DNA from: Strix aluco
Taxonomy: Eukaryota; Chordata; Aves; Strigiformes; Strigidae
Length of the DNA: 64,000 nucleotides
Reading direction: 5' to 3'
NCBI RefSeq assembly: GCF_031877795.1
Contig: NC_133954.1
Location: 5,485,256 to 5,549,255, forward strand
Below, piece after piece: positions 49,001 to 61,600 of this stretch. The first letter of the stretch is position 1. Each line of letters begins with the position of its first letter. Below the pieces are notes generated by a model. It ran no database searches, was not told the origin of the DNA, and saw only the letters and a program-made list of their open reading frames with translations. Made by a program: the position numbers and the translations under genes.

Positions 49001-52000
49001 CACCACGAAGCCTTCACCCTTGTGGCCACCGTCTTCAACTACCTGCGGCAGTGCCTGCGGGTGAGTGGGGCTGGGGAGGGGGCCCTGGGGCTGGGGTCTG
49101 GCAGGGGCTGATGGAGCCGTGGCTGTGGTCTGGCAGGTTCAGGTGACGTTGGTGGAGTCAGTGGAGCTGGAGGTGTCGCCGAGCGCGGATGAGCTGTACG
49201 GAAGTTGTATCTGTGCAGACGAAGCGAGGACGTTCCGGTGGGGCGTGCGAGCCACCAGCCTGGGTACAGAGGGGATGGCGAAGGGCTGAGGAGAGAGGAG
49301 GAGAGTCCAGCAGTGAGACTCCTTGCAAACCTCTTGTTTGTCACTGCTTTTCTGATCCTTTCCTCCCCCTCCCACTTACCTCTCCCCTTTTTCCTTTTCC
49401 TTCCCCACTCTCCAGATTCTTCCCTCCATTTCCCCATCCCATTGCAACCTCCTCCTTCCCCATCTCCCCAGAATGGCTCTGAGCGAGAGCCAGCCCCTGA
49501 GGCAGTGTCACAATAACATCCCCCATCTGCCTCTGCAGGGAAGGTGAATGTCACCGTCATCGCCAATGCCCTGCGCTCTGAGGAGCTCTGCGGCACTGAG
49601 ATGCCTGTGGTGCCAGCCCAGGGTCATGTGGACACTGAGACAAAACTCCTGATGGTGCAGGTGAGCAGAGCAAGGCAGGAGCAGAGCTGAACACAAAGCA
49701 GTTACCCCTGGAGCGGGGCAGAGCATCTCCCCATCCCTCGGCCAGGCTGGACAGTGCCTGTGGGTGCTGCAAGGTGCGGAGAGAGCACCAGCACCTGCAG
49801 CAAGGGGAGAGTCTGTGTCCGTGCTTAGGTACCACCAGTGGGATGGTGCCTTCCCTTCACTTTTGGGGTGATATTGGTAGATTTGAGGCCGCTGGCTGTG
49901 TGATGTTCAGTTTGCTCCCCTCACGACACTGTGCACGGGGCAGCTCCAAGGACAGCCCGGCTTGGCCCGGGTGGCCCTGAGCTCTTCTGGCCCATTAGAG
50001 ACAACGGGCTGCTGGTCGGGACAGGTTCCAAGGGGGGCATTTGTCAGAGAGGGGGAGGCATTTCTGGAATGGAGAAGGGCAGGCTGTCTCTGACCCCCAT
50101 CTCATACGTTCTGTATTCCTGGTTTTAAAGCGTCCAAGACCCATGTGAAGGAAAATTGCAGCTTCCTGGCTATCCCTCTGCTCCTGACCCCGTCGTACCC
50201 CACCAGACAGCCACAGTCTCGAGGCCTGGCAGCATTTTCCCATCCCTTCGTCCACTTCATCTGACCCAGCAGGAGCCTGCAGCAACATGGTTGAGACAAG
50301 GACACCGAAACCCAGCCCCACTCCCCAGCAGACCTGCCAGCCCGTGGGGGCTGGGGGCTGCCCGGGGAGCAACCGCTTTGCTGCCCACCGTGGAGTCATG
50401 GTTTCCCTTGAGCTGATGCCAGTGCAATCCCTCGGAGAGGGGACCGGGGTGGGCGAGCCGACCCTGTGCTGACAAAAAGCCTTGGGAGATCAGCATATGC
50501 CTGATGGCTGGGCATGGAGAGGATGCTCAGGGCTGCCCTGAGTGCAGCCCTGTCCCTGTCCCTGCTCAGCCAGGCTGAGAAATGAAAAAAATGCAAATGG
50601 GGTAAGGGAAGTAGGAGTAGCAAAATGTTTTTCTTGCAAGAAAGCTCCCTTTCTTCAGGCTCTTTCCCACCACCCCTGACCAAAGCCAGCCCTGTGTCCC
50701 AAAACGCACTTTGTGTTAGGGGCTCAGCACTCCTGTCTGCCTTAATGATGTGTAATAGGGGTCATACCTTCACTTTGCTTTCCTAAATAAAAATCTGAGA
50801 CCAAACCAGAGAGAGCATTCATTGCATGGGCAACAAGGCAGCAGAAGAAACAGCACAATGTGGGGTCGGTGGTGCCTGTTCAGGAGGGGCTGGGGGACAA
50901 CTCACTCTGGCTTCTGCTCTGAAGTGACGAGCAGCACTGAATGACAAATCCTCCATAAAATGTTTCCCCTCAGCAGCCCCGCAGGAGAGGCAGGTCCCCT
51001 CCACTCCTGAATTTATCTCCCCTTGGCCATGCTGCTCATTGCCCCCACTGCATCCTGTCCTGGGTCCCGAAGGACTCGGTGTGCCAATGGCCCCGAGCTC
51101 CTTGTCACATTGAACAGTCCCTGGGATGCCTGTCGGGGCACTGACGCATGCCCACATCCTGGGGTGGCAGAATGGCCTTGGGGCACCAGTGGAGGTGGAG
51201 ATGACCACCTACGTTCTCCTGGCCTACCTCTCCCAGCCCCAATTGTCCTCTGCTGACCTGGGAACTGCTTCCCACATCGTCCGCTGGCTCAGCAGGTAGC
51301 AAAACCCCTACGGGGGCTTCGCCTCCACACAGGTACCGGCACCAGGGTCCAGGGGTCTGCTCCAAAGCCTCCCCTCCCTGTATCTGCAGTTAGGGGTGAC
51401 CCTGGCTCCGTGCTTCCTCCACTCCCAGGACACCGTGGTGGCCCTGCAAGCCCTGGCCAAATACGCCACCCTGACATATGGCAACAATGGGGACTTCACG
51501 GTGACAGTGACATCGCCGACGGGCACCGCACAGGATTTTGTGCTGCACAACAGCAACAGGCTGGTGCTGCAGCGGGCGGCTCTGCACGAGCTGCCGGGGA
51601 CGTACGGGGTGCGAGCCCGTGGGCAGGGCTGTGCCCTGGTTCAGGTGGGTATAGCCCGGGGTCCCCATCCTCGTGCCATGCCTGCTCAGTGGCCCTAACC
51701 CTCCTGTGTCACCCCAGGTGACCCTGCGCTATAACGTGCCGCCCCCTCCGAGCATGGGGACGTTCGACCTCTGCGTGGAGACAGAGCCCAGGGAGTGCAC
51801 GGGGGATGCCAGCACCCGCTTCCGCCTCCTCCTCCGGGCACAGTAGGGGCTGGGGCTGCCCCCTGTGTTTAGAGGGGCTGGGAGCAGCCAAGGAGGGAGG
51901 GCAGACCCCCAACACCACCCTGGGGCTCTGCCCTTGCAGGTACACTGGAGAGCATCCCGCCACCAACATGGTTGTCATCGAGGCCAAGCTGCCTTCTGGC

Positions 52001-52648
52001 TACAACCTGGACAAGAGCTCCATGGTGGAGGTGAGAAGCCCCCACTGCCCCTGGGACCCCCTCTGCCCCACGGGGGCACCGACCCCGGGTGTTGGCCCCA
52101 GCTGGGGCACCCACCAAGCAGGCATTGCTCATCCTGAGCTGTGTCCCTCCAGCTGAAGAGGCAGAAGCTGGTGAAGAAGGTGGAGGTGCAGCCCGACCAG
52201 GTGACCATTTACCTGGACCAGGTGAGATGGGGCGCAGGGAAAGGAGCAGGGCCCCGTGTGCTGGGGCGTGGGGATCCCTCCCCATCACAGATGGTTGCAC
52301 CTCACCCTTGAGCCGTCTCCACAGCTGACAAAGGAGGAGGAGACCTTTGCCTTCGCCGCCACGCAGGATTTCCCAGTGAGGAACCTCCAGCCGGCCACCG
52401 TGACACTCTACGACTACTACGAGACGGGTGAGCCTTGCCAGGGACGTGTCCCCGGGGTGTCTGGCCCTGCTGCCACCCCTTGCCACCCTGATGGCTTGTG
52501 GGGCAGGGAGGGGCAGGCTGAGCTTTCAGTTCACACTGATGAGCTTTGGCTCATTAATGGGACCAGCTCACCCTGAGCGCATTGGTCACCATCCCTCCCG
52601 TTGCAGGTGACCGCATGGATGCTGCCTACAGTGCACCTTGCAGCTCAG
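40035..52648 (+). CDS. Alpha-2-macroglobulin-like gene, copy 2; thioester-domain exons absent, TAG in the following exon
   Basis: Same structure as copy 1, offset 15,609-15,616 bases. Exons start at 40035, 40582, 41090, 41356, 42018, 42617, 42890, 43076, 43607, 44548, 44792, 45616, 46136, 46277, 46726, 47342, 48169, 48375, 48835, 49137 and 49539 (ends 49660). These 21 exons again give 910 open codons. The C-terminal exons are 51171-51332, 51429-51644, 51718-51842, 51940-52030, 52153-52221, 52325-52427 and 52607-52648. The thioester exons are missing between 49661 and 51170. TAG lies at 51297-51299, as in copy 1. Here the rest of the exon is in frame ([11 protein letters not shown]), so the TAG is the only block between the two halves. 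Exon 6 differs from copies 1 and 3 by six bases, all of which replace amino acids. With the gap the coding potential is about 1180 codons, against 1474 in human A2M. Functional or decaying is undecided. Confidence 0.82.
50786..50791 (+). terminator. Intronic AATAAA in the thioester gap, copy 2
   Basis: The same AATAAA and GT-rich downstream context as in copy 1, in the intron after exon 21. Its retention in both copies is expected from their recent duplication and is not independent evidence of use. Confidence 0.3.
51171..52648 (+). other. C-terminal exon block of A2M-like copy 2
   Basis: Seven exons for the end of the thioester domain and the receptor-binding domain. Exon 1 of the block is 162 nt (54 codons, phase 0 to 0) and lacks the extra G of copy 1. 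Splicing exon 21 to this exon keeps the frame, but the TAG would end the protein about 42 residues into it. In exon 52325-52427 the codon AAG of copy 1 (Tyr-Tyr-Lys) is GAG (Tyr-Tyr-Glu). Confidence 0.78.
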
Positions 52649-53128
52649 GTATGGTCCGAGCCTGAGAGGGCAGAGGGGTCACCCCAACATCGGGACCCTG
52701 ACGGGCACCCACTGACCCTGAAGGGCTAACCTGGGCTGTGCTGAGCCCCTGGCCTCAGGGGATGGACGGCAGTCAGTGGGGATGGAGGAGCCCTGCCAGG
52801 AGCCCCAGGGATCCATGGGGACTGGCTGGCCAGAGTTTGGGGGGGAGGCTGGAGGTCAGGGAGGACCCTGCATCAAGGTGCTGGGGTGCAGAGAGGAGCT
52901 GTGCCTCTTTGAGGGGGCTCAGACCCCCATGAGGCCTGGCTCCCCTCCTCTGACCCCTGCAGAGCTCCCTTCTCTGGGTTTGGGGTCACACAGGGATGAG
53001 ACTGAGCTCCGAGGGATGGAGTTCAGCTGGAAGGACAGGGGCAGCCGAGTGTGGCTGGGGGGGCAGAGCGACTCTCCTCTCACAGAACCTCCATATTTGA
53101 TTTTGAAGAGGCTGACAGTCAGGAGCAG

Positions 53129-53492
53129 TGTCCTGGTTTAACCAGGATAGGGTTAAGTTTCCCCAGCAGTGGGGGGAGAGCTCTAGCCAGGTTATTCAGA
53201 TACCATGCAGACGTCATATCCTGGCAGGTCACATTTTTCCTGGCGCGGGAGCGCGGTGCACTCATGGTTTTGTACATCGTGCTTCAAACTGCTGTATTTG
53301 GTAGCTATTTTGCTCTGTTCATTGCTATCACTATTACTGTTATTGTTATTGCTGTTGTTTGATGTGTTGCTATTGCATTGTTGTATTAAACCTCTCCTTA
53401 TTTCAGTCTTGGGGCTTTGTATTTCACTCCCTTTGTGGGGGAGGGGCAGCGGCCACGTGGTCTCAGACCCCGGCAGAGGCTAAACCATTACA
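53129..53492 (+). mobile_element. Solo LTR of an endogenous retrovirus (unit 2)
   Basis: Same 364-base solo LTR as in unit 1, with the same AGCAG flanks. I count five substitutions between the two copies (about 1.4%). These accumulated after the unit duplicated or was last converted. Confidence 0.85.
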
Positions 53493-53955
53493 AGCAGGAA
53501 AACTTCTAGCACAGCCTGAAGCCTGGCAGCTCGTCCCCTCCGCTCGCCCCAACTCCCTCCATCACCGAGGACCAGGATGGCTGATCGTCTCTGCTCCCAC
53601 CCTGGCCCTGGCCCCGGCCCCAACTCTCCATGAAGCCAGGACGTGGCCCAGAGATGCTCAGAGGGTCGCTGGCACCCAGCACAGCCCGGCTTGCTCAGGA
53701 CTTGGCCACTTCTCCCTGCAGCACGACTCCCACCCCACCAAGACCCAATGGAGCCACGGCCAAGGGGCCGACGCAGACCCCCGGGCACAGACTTGCTGCT
53801 CTGCAAGCCCCTGCCGCAGGTACTTGACCTCAGCTGAGGAGCCAAGTGGTGGCTTCACAGGGACACCCCAGTGCATCGCCCCCCACACCTCCAGGGAGCT
53901 CTGGGGCACCAGGTCTGGCCTCTCCCCTCCCCAGGGCCCTGCAACAGCACCAACA

Positions 53956-54372
53956 GAATCACAGAATCATCCAGGTTGGAAAAGACCTTGAAGATCATCC
54001 AGTCCAATCATTAACCTCACACTGAGGTTACAGTTGTTGAGGAACAACTCCACCAGATCCCTCAGTGCTGGGTCAACCCGACTCTTACACCCCTCCAGGG
54101 ATGGGGACTCCCCCCCTGCCCTGGGCAGCCCATTCCAACGCCCAACAACCCCTTCTGCAAAGAAATACTTCCTAAGAGCCAGTCTAACCCTGCCCTGGTG
54201 CAGCTCGAGGCCATTCCCTCTCATCCTATCTCTTGTTCCTTGGTTCAAGAGATTCATCCCCACCTCTCTGCACCCTTGTTTCAGGGAGTTGTAGAGGGCG
54301 ATGAGGTCTCCCCTCAGACTCCTCTTCTCCAGGCTAAACCCCCCCAGTTCCCAAGAGCTCTTTCCCCCCCCA
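53956..54372 (-). mobile_element. CR1 LINE 3' fragment (unit 2)
   Basis: Copy of the unit 1 CR1 fragment at the same offset. It differs from it by scattered substitutions around 54186-54250. It marks the right end of the unit. Confidence 0.9.
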
Positions 54373-54949
54373 TCAGACCAACTGTCCCTCACCCAGCAGG
54401 TCCCCACCACCATCACCCCTTCTTGCTCTCCCTGGGAGTCACGGTGCTACCGGAGTCCGCACCCTGGCACTAACATGGGACCACTGTCACCAGAAGGGCT
54501 CACCTGGCCAGAGGCAGTTGTTCTCTTTGGGATGGGATGATTTGCACCTTGGCTGCAGGCAGACATCCCATCCCTTCTCTTCTTGCTTTCCCATCATCTC
54601 TGGACATCAAAAAGCCTGTTTGTTTGGTTTTTTCTCCCGCCAGCTTGTGCTGCTGCTCCTTAGCAGTGGTTGCATGCAGACTTTCCACTACGGAGACAGC
54701 AGCTGGTCTCACCTCAGGGATGGTTACAAGGTTAGTTCTGAGCTACGCAGGCTACAAATGTGCTTAGAAAAGCAAAGCATCACTGAGACTGAACACAGAG
54801 CCACCTCGGGACACACTATTTCCTCACATAGACCAGATCTAGCCTGGCCTATCTTGCACCTTGCTCCCTGAGTGACTGTGAAGGACTGGAAAAAATCCAG
54901 CAGCCCCCTCTGTGTCAATCTGCTCCCCACATGTGTTCCTCTGCCCTAG

Positions 54950-55083
54950 GCTCCTGCGTGCTGCAATCCTGCCCCTCAAACTGTTCTATGGCATCAAGAT
55001 GCAGGTGCGGGGCTCTGAGCATCTGAACAACAAGGAGCCCTATGTGATAGTTTGCAACCACCGAGACCATGCAGTGTGAAAAT
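54950..55083 (+). pseudogene. AGPAT exon 2/exon 3 fused remnant (unit 3)
   Basis: Same fused fragment as at 39335-39468, with the same internal junction and the same early TGA. It shares that single deletion event with unit 2. Confidence 0.9.
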
Positions 55084-55649
55084 GTGAGGGGGGGCTGGCA
55101 GCAGGGGGGGGAATCGGGCTGCAAATATCGATAGGGCAAGGGGGGTGTTCCTGCCCTTGGGAGTGGCTGGCTTGTTAAACAGGAAATTCTACAAAACCAT
55201 GACAATTGTCCACTCAGACAGATACCACTAGGCAAAGATATTAGCAAGAGAAAAGAGGCTTCCCATGAGTAGCAACTCAGCAGATCAGGAACAGTCCCGT
55301 GGAGATGGTCAAGAGGAGTATGCACATGGAGGATCTCATTTCTCAGAAATCCCCTTTATTCCCTTCCTTCCTGCCAGGGCTCCCTATGTGTGGCTTAGTC
55401 TGTCAGCTCTGAGCTGGCTCAGCCGTCCCACCATGTGCCCACCACCATGGGTGTGGTTTGGCTGCCTAGAGCCTTGAACCCAGCAAAGTCTAGGTCTGGT
55501 AGTTAAACATTTTCCTAGCTGGATGGCTGGGCCCCAGCAGAGACCTTGCTGGCTTTTGCTTGCTGCCAGAGCGGGGGTGAAAATTTGAGGAGAGGAAGAA
55601 AACAGCACGGGAGTCCTGGGACCACCTTGCTTCCACTGGTTCTTCAAGC

Positions 55650-58600
55650 ATGGGGTCTGCAGCTGTCCTGCCCTGCCTGCTGCTTTGCATCCTACACCTC
55701 ACAGCTGGAGCATCTGCAAAGCCGTAAGCCCTCTCCATGTCTGCCTGTCCATGCCTGGTGGGATGATGGTTTGTCTCAGTGGTGTGACAATCCTTGCTGT
55801 GACTGTGGTCGCTGGTCAGGGTGGAAGTGCTCGGGGTGGTGGGTTGTCCCCATGGAGGACTTTGCACCTGGGCTTGGTGTCTCCAAGCTGCTTTGGTGCA
55901 GGTGCAACCTCACACACAAGCTGGTGGGTGAGCAGAGCCTTCCCTCCCTCTGAAGATCAACCCCTCGGTTCTTTCCCAAGGTGCTTAGGCAAAGGGGGCT
56001 CTGCTCTGGTCTGTGCACTGGCCAGTCTCCCTGGGTGGATGGGGGGAAGGCTGGGTGGCATAGCCCTGCAGAGAGCATCCAGGGCTGGAAAAAAACCCCA
56101 AGTACCCTCTGCCTTGAGAGTCTGGAGTGGAGGGGAGCACTGGGATTTGGTGGGGGGTCCCTGGTCTCCTCTACTGCTGAGGTATCCCCTCCCCAGACAC
56201 TACATGGTGCTCTTCCCCTCCGTGTTCTACTACCCATACACGGGCAAAGTGCACGTCCACCTCATGGACCTGGATGAGCCCGTGCGGGTGACCCTCCACC
56301 TGGCAAGCAGCCACAGCGTTCCCAACATCACCCTGGAAGAGCAGGACAGCGATATCCTCCAGCTGAACTGGCCCCGCTTCTCCAACGTGAGTCATGGCCC
56401 CATGGCAGGGCTAAAGACCTCAGGAAGGGGTATCCATCCCCTACCCACTGCCAGAGCCGGGCTGGTGGAACTGGGAGGGGACATGGGGTCCATTCTGGAT
56501 GGGCAATGAGTGAGCTGAAGAGTGGGGAGACATGGGGGAATGTACAGAGACCTTGTGGGCTTTATCTGCATCATCTGCCCATGTATACCAGTCCCCTGGT
56601 GACTTCATGGGGCAATGGGATGGTGGCGATGGGGTACTGGTATGATGTCTCACTGGCATCCAACACAAAGGCTTTGCAACCTTTCTGCTGTTTCTCCGGG
56701 ACAGGTTTCTAGCCCTCCTGAAGAGGTCTATGAGGTTGCGCATCTTCACGTCTCCATCCAAGGAGGTTCCCTGGAGGTCTCTGAGCAGAAGAAAGTACTG
56801 GTAAAAACCCTGGAGCTGGGGACCTTGGTGCAGACAGACAAGGATGTCTACAAGCCTGGAGAAACTGGTGAGGGGCAGGAGCTGCTGGAAGAGCTCACAG
56901 GCTCTTGGGATCCCCAGGTTGGGGTCCCAGGCCCTAGTGCTCACTCTGCTCCTGCCTTTGCTCTCTCCAGTGAAGTTTCGAATTGTCCGTTTTGATCAAA
57001 ACTTCATTCCCAGCAACAGGCAGGTAAGACGGGGTCAGGGCACAGGATGGGCGCAGAGGCAATAGGATCCCCCTGCACCCAAGACGATCGGTCTTGGCAG
57101 CAGTGGCACAGCCTTCAGTGTCACTATGAGCGTGGAGGAGACGGGTGAGGGAGGGAATCCCCCAAACACCGAAGGGACGGTGGGGTGGGGGGGATGGGAC
57201 ACAGCTCTTCCCAGCACTCCCAGCCTGAGTGCCCAGGGTGCAGCCCCCTGCTTTTGGCACTGCTGCAGATGAATTATTCCCTTTGCACCATCCCTTTGCC
57301 TGTCTTCTCTCGTGTGTAGCTTTTATACACCATCACAACACCTGCTGGTGTTAGCCTCCTGACGTTACACGGTGCTGACAGGCCCAATTGCACAGCTATC
57401 GCTGTTCGCACAATGCAGCCTCGCTGCTCAAGTCCTGCTGCTTGGAAAAGGCAGCACAATGGCTCTGGGAGCCGAGCAATGACAGCAGCTCTGAGCCCTG
57501 CTGAGCCCCCAGCCCAGCTACCAGCTCTGTAGGGGCCAAGGCAGATCCAAGAGGCACAGCCCCTGGCTCAGCTCCAAGCTCAGCCCTCTGTGCTTTGATC
57601 ATGCTGAATGCTTCCTCTCTCTTTCTTTGCAGCTTCCCTTGGTGACTGTGCAGGTGAGTCGTCACCCTGTGCCGGCCTGTCAGCTCCCTCAAGAGGAACA
57701 AAGGGCCCCAGCACATGTGTGATGTTGGGGATAAGAAGCAGGGACAGGGACATCCCTGCTGCAGGTGCTGAGTTATAAGGAGCAGGGAGAAGGGCTTGGG
57801 TTCCTCGTCCACATTGCCAGCCCAGTCAGGGCCAGCTTGCTGTCTGTCTGCAAGACATGGGGTCCTCTGGGACGATGGTGCTAAGGGACAGGTTACACAG
57901 ATGAAGACAGCAGTGACTATTGCCACAGACACTTTGACCCAAACTGGAGAACCCCTGAGCTCCCAGTCCACGCTGGAGCATCCTCCTGCAGGCTCTGGCT
58001 GCTGTAGCCAGGCTGGAGCTCAGCTAATAGAGACCCCAAGGGGAAATTTTCCTTCTGGAGAGGTGATGCCCTCAGGGCCGTTCTGAGTGTGATGGCAGGG
58101 CAAAACCTCTGCTTCTTGCGGGGAGATGCAGGGTGACTTGAGTCCTTGAGGTTGTCAAGCCACCAGCACCACCACGCATCCCATCTTCAGACCCGTGAGC
58201 GAGGGCTGACTCTGCGTGTCCCTGTGTGCAGGACCCCAGTGGGTACCCCGTGGGGCAGTGGCAAGAGGTGAACCCGCAACAGGGCATCGTGGACCTGTCC
58301 TTCTCGCTGGGTGCAGAGCCAGCCCTGGGCATGTACAACATCAAGGTGGAGGGGAACAGGCACTTCTTCAGCGTGAAGGAATATGGTGTGTGGGGACGAA
58401 GGCTGGGCTCCCCACGGGGTGTTTGGGAGCCATCGCATGGGATGGCAAGAAACTCCTGAAGGAAGAAATGGTCACAGTGCCATTCCCTGCTGGTGTCCCC
58501 CCAGGGCTGCCCCACTTTGAGGTGCTGATCCAGCTGCCTTGTGTCTTGACGGTGAAGGATGAGAAGATCCCACTGGATGTCTGTGGGCGGTGAGTTGGAG

Positions 58601-61600
58601 AGCAGCCCCAGCACCAAGGCTGACTGCTCCTGAGGTGATGCTTCCCCAGCAGCCTCCCCATCTACTCCCTTTCCTGCTCCCTCCTGACAGGTACCCATCT
58701 GGGAAAACTTTCCGGGGAAGGGCTGAGGTCAAGCTGTGCCAGTCCCAAAATTATTTTTACCCGAAGAGATCTACGAGGATCTGTGCTGAGTTTAGGGGCC
58801 AGGTGAGGGCAGGAAGAGAACGAGAAGGCACATAGGTTGTGGTCCCAGAAATGTTTCCCCATCTGTGGGTGCTTGGGCTGATGGTGGCTGGGTGCATCAT
58901 TTGGGCATTGATGTTCTGATGTGAAAGTGCTGAAAACCTAGAGTCATCCCAAAGAGGGGAGAGGAGCTGAGCAGAGGCTCTTGGGGTGGTCCTTGGGCCA
59001 GGATGGGCAGGAACGGGACAGGCAGCTGCATGGCAGAGCGTCGTATCAGCCGAGGGGGGACAAGTTTGCAGGATCCAAGGGTTGCAGGACAGAATGGAGG
59101 GAGGTATTGGCAGCGGGGCGAGTGGCAGCTGGGAGCCCGAGGATGACAGCAGATGACACTCAAGGGCCCGGCCACAGGGCTGCTGCTAATGTGGGTGACT
59201 GTCTCCTTCAGACGGGGAGGAACGGCTGCTTCTCCTCTGAGGTGCCAGTGTCTTCCTTCACCATGACCACCAGCTTCGACTATGAGATATGGCTCTCTGC
59301 CTCCGCAACGATGCTGGAGGATGGGACCGGTGAGCGCAGCTTTGCTGGCAGCCAGCCGGTGATGTCCTGATGTGGTGGCACCTAGAGGATGTGGCACAAC
59401 TGCTCTGCTCGGGTGTCTCCAGGATCTCTGTCCTTCCCATCCACAACCATCAGCTGCTCTGTGCCCTTACTTGCTTTGGTGTAATTTGTGCTCTACTCCT
59501 GACTGCTGGAGCAATCCTTTAGGTCCTGAAGGTTGATCAGGAGTTTCTTCCCCTTACAACATCCCACCCCCAGATATCCCTCCATCATCTACCTCTCCTT
59601 CCCCACTCTCTGCCTCCCTGAGACTAGTTAGTGTGATTAGTGCCTGGAGAGCTACCAGGGAAATTATTTTTGCTATTGGGTCTTTCTGACTTTGAATTTA
59701 GTTATAAATAGTTGCTATCTGCCAAGGAGGCCTTGTTAGACACATCCTTAGGGTCAAGTACAAAAGCCCAATTTCAGCACAGTGCAGGGGTGAGGGGCCT
59801 TTTCTATTTTCTTGCAGCCATTAAGAGGGGAAGTTTGGGGTAGAGCTTGGTATTTTGGTAGCACACAGATCTTGGTTGAGTGAGGTCCTGCTCACACTGC
59901 AGCTCCCATCACACCCAAGGATTGTTTTTTGCATCTGTTGCCCAACGAGTGTGATTTTTGCACTGTGCAAACTTGCCCGTAACCACTGCCTGCAAGGGGA
60001 CAACTTTGTTTCATATGGCCGCTTGCAAAGACAACAGTCAGAGCAAATGTGTAATGGTGTGTGTTTGAGACTCTCAGAGCCATCTTTCCTGGGGGGAATC
60101 ACCAGGACAAATTGCTAAGTGCCTCTCTCATCTCCCCCTCCTCTCTGCAGGGATGAGGCGTAACATGACCAAAAGCTGTAAGATTAAGCATGCAACGGAC
60201 TCAATCACCTTTGAAAACATTGATAAATTCTACAAGCCGGGGATGTCCTGCACTGGGACGGTAATGGAGGGGTTCCTGCAACTTGCAGAGCTCCCCTGCA
60301 CCCTGCTGCACCCAGTCCTGCTTCCTCTGACCCCCAGCCCTGTTATCCCACCCCTGCCCTCTGCCACACGGCTGCAGCCCAGCCCGGGGCATCTCCCCTT
60401 CCCTCTTGGTGCAGATGCTGCTGAAGGGTGCCGATGGCTCTGCCCTGAAGGAGGAGGAGTTCCTGCTTGTGGTTGAAGCAAGAGGAGAAAGGCAAAATAA
60501 AACCCTGGTCACAGACAGATCGGGGAGAGCCTCCTTTGAGCTGGACACCTCTCGTTGGAGTGATGTGGTCTCCATGCGTGTAAGTGATCCTTGTCCCACA
60601 CCCCTCAGGCACCCTGGATTTAGTAGAGATCAGAGAAGTTTTCTTACACAAAATCTTCCAGCCTCCACTTGACCCCGTTTGGTCTTTTTGCACCCACAGC
60701 ATTCTATGGTAAAGAGCTCCATGTCTTTATTAGCCCTGTTTAATACCTTGATTGCCTGTCAGACTCTACAGACTCCGGCACCCTTCCTGCTCCTCCTGCA
60801 CTGGGAAAAGGGGCTACTCTCACTTTTGATGCATTCTGCAAGTTCTTCCTCTAATTCCTTCTCTCTGCTTTACTGTTTTCATACTGCACTGATGAATTTT
60901 AGGATCCTTTCAGCCTTCACCATCTGGGTACAAGATCAGATAGTTGTGGGATGCTTTTTAGTTCCTACCATCTGCCCACACGTGCTGCTTAGCCATGCCT
61001 GCCTCCTCTTGCCATCCACTGGCGACCCCTTTGAGTGTCCTTTGGACAAGCCCCATGATGGGACACAGCTCTGATTTTGGGTGCTGAGTGCATCTGGATT
61101 GTCTTTCTTGGCATGTCCCTGCAGGGATGTCACAGCAAAGCGCATGGCAGTCGCAGCTGCAGAGTGGCTTTCTACCCCTACTGTGCTCTGCTGCTGAGCT
61201 GATCTTTGCCATTAAGAGCCTTGATTTTCGCCTCTCAGGGTGATCTCAAGGATGACCGTCCAGTCTCGGAGCATGAAAGCGAGCAGTATTTCAATTACCG
61301 AAGTGTCCTTCGCTATCTGTATCCCTTCCCTTCAGACAGCAAAAGTTTCCTGAAGATCCACAGGGTGGAAAAGAAGTTGCCCTGTGGCCAGCCCCAGCAG
61401 CTCAGAGTGGAGTATTTGTTTGATGAGGCGGCCATGGGGATAGAGCTGCAGAAACTGGATGTGGTCTTCCTGGTGAGCCTTCACCTGGGGAGAGATGGGA
61501 CACTACCTGAAGGGCAGAGCTCAGGGGAGGAGAATCAGGCTAACGGGGGTGTGGGGTTAAGCCCTGGGCAGCTACTCTTGGGTTCAGGACTCAGGGATGG

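Larger units (their letters stand above)
38882..54496 (+). repeat. Tandem array unit 2 (15,615 bp)
   Basis: A complete unit. It contains a piece of AGPAT intron 1, a fused AGPAT exon 2/3 fragment, the A2M-like gene copy 2, the solo LTR and the CR1. The next unit begins at 54497 with the same GGCTCACCTGGCCAGAGG. Its 5' part nearly matches unit 3, and its A2M 3' part nearly matches unit 1. Confidence 0.9.
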
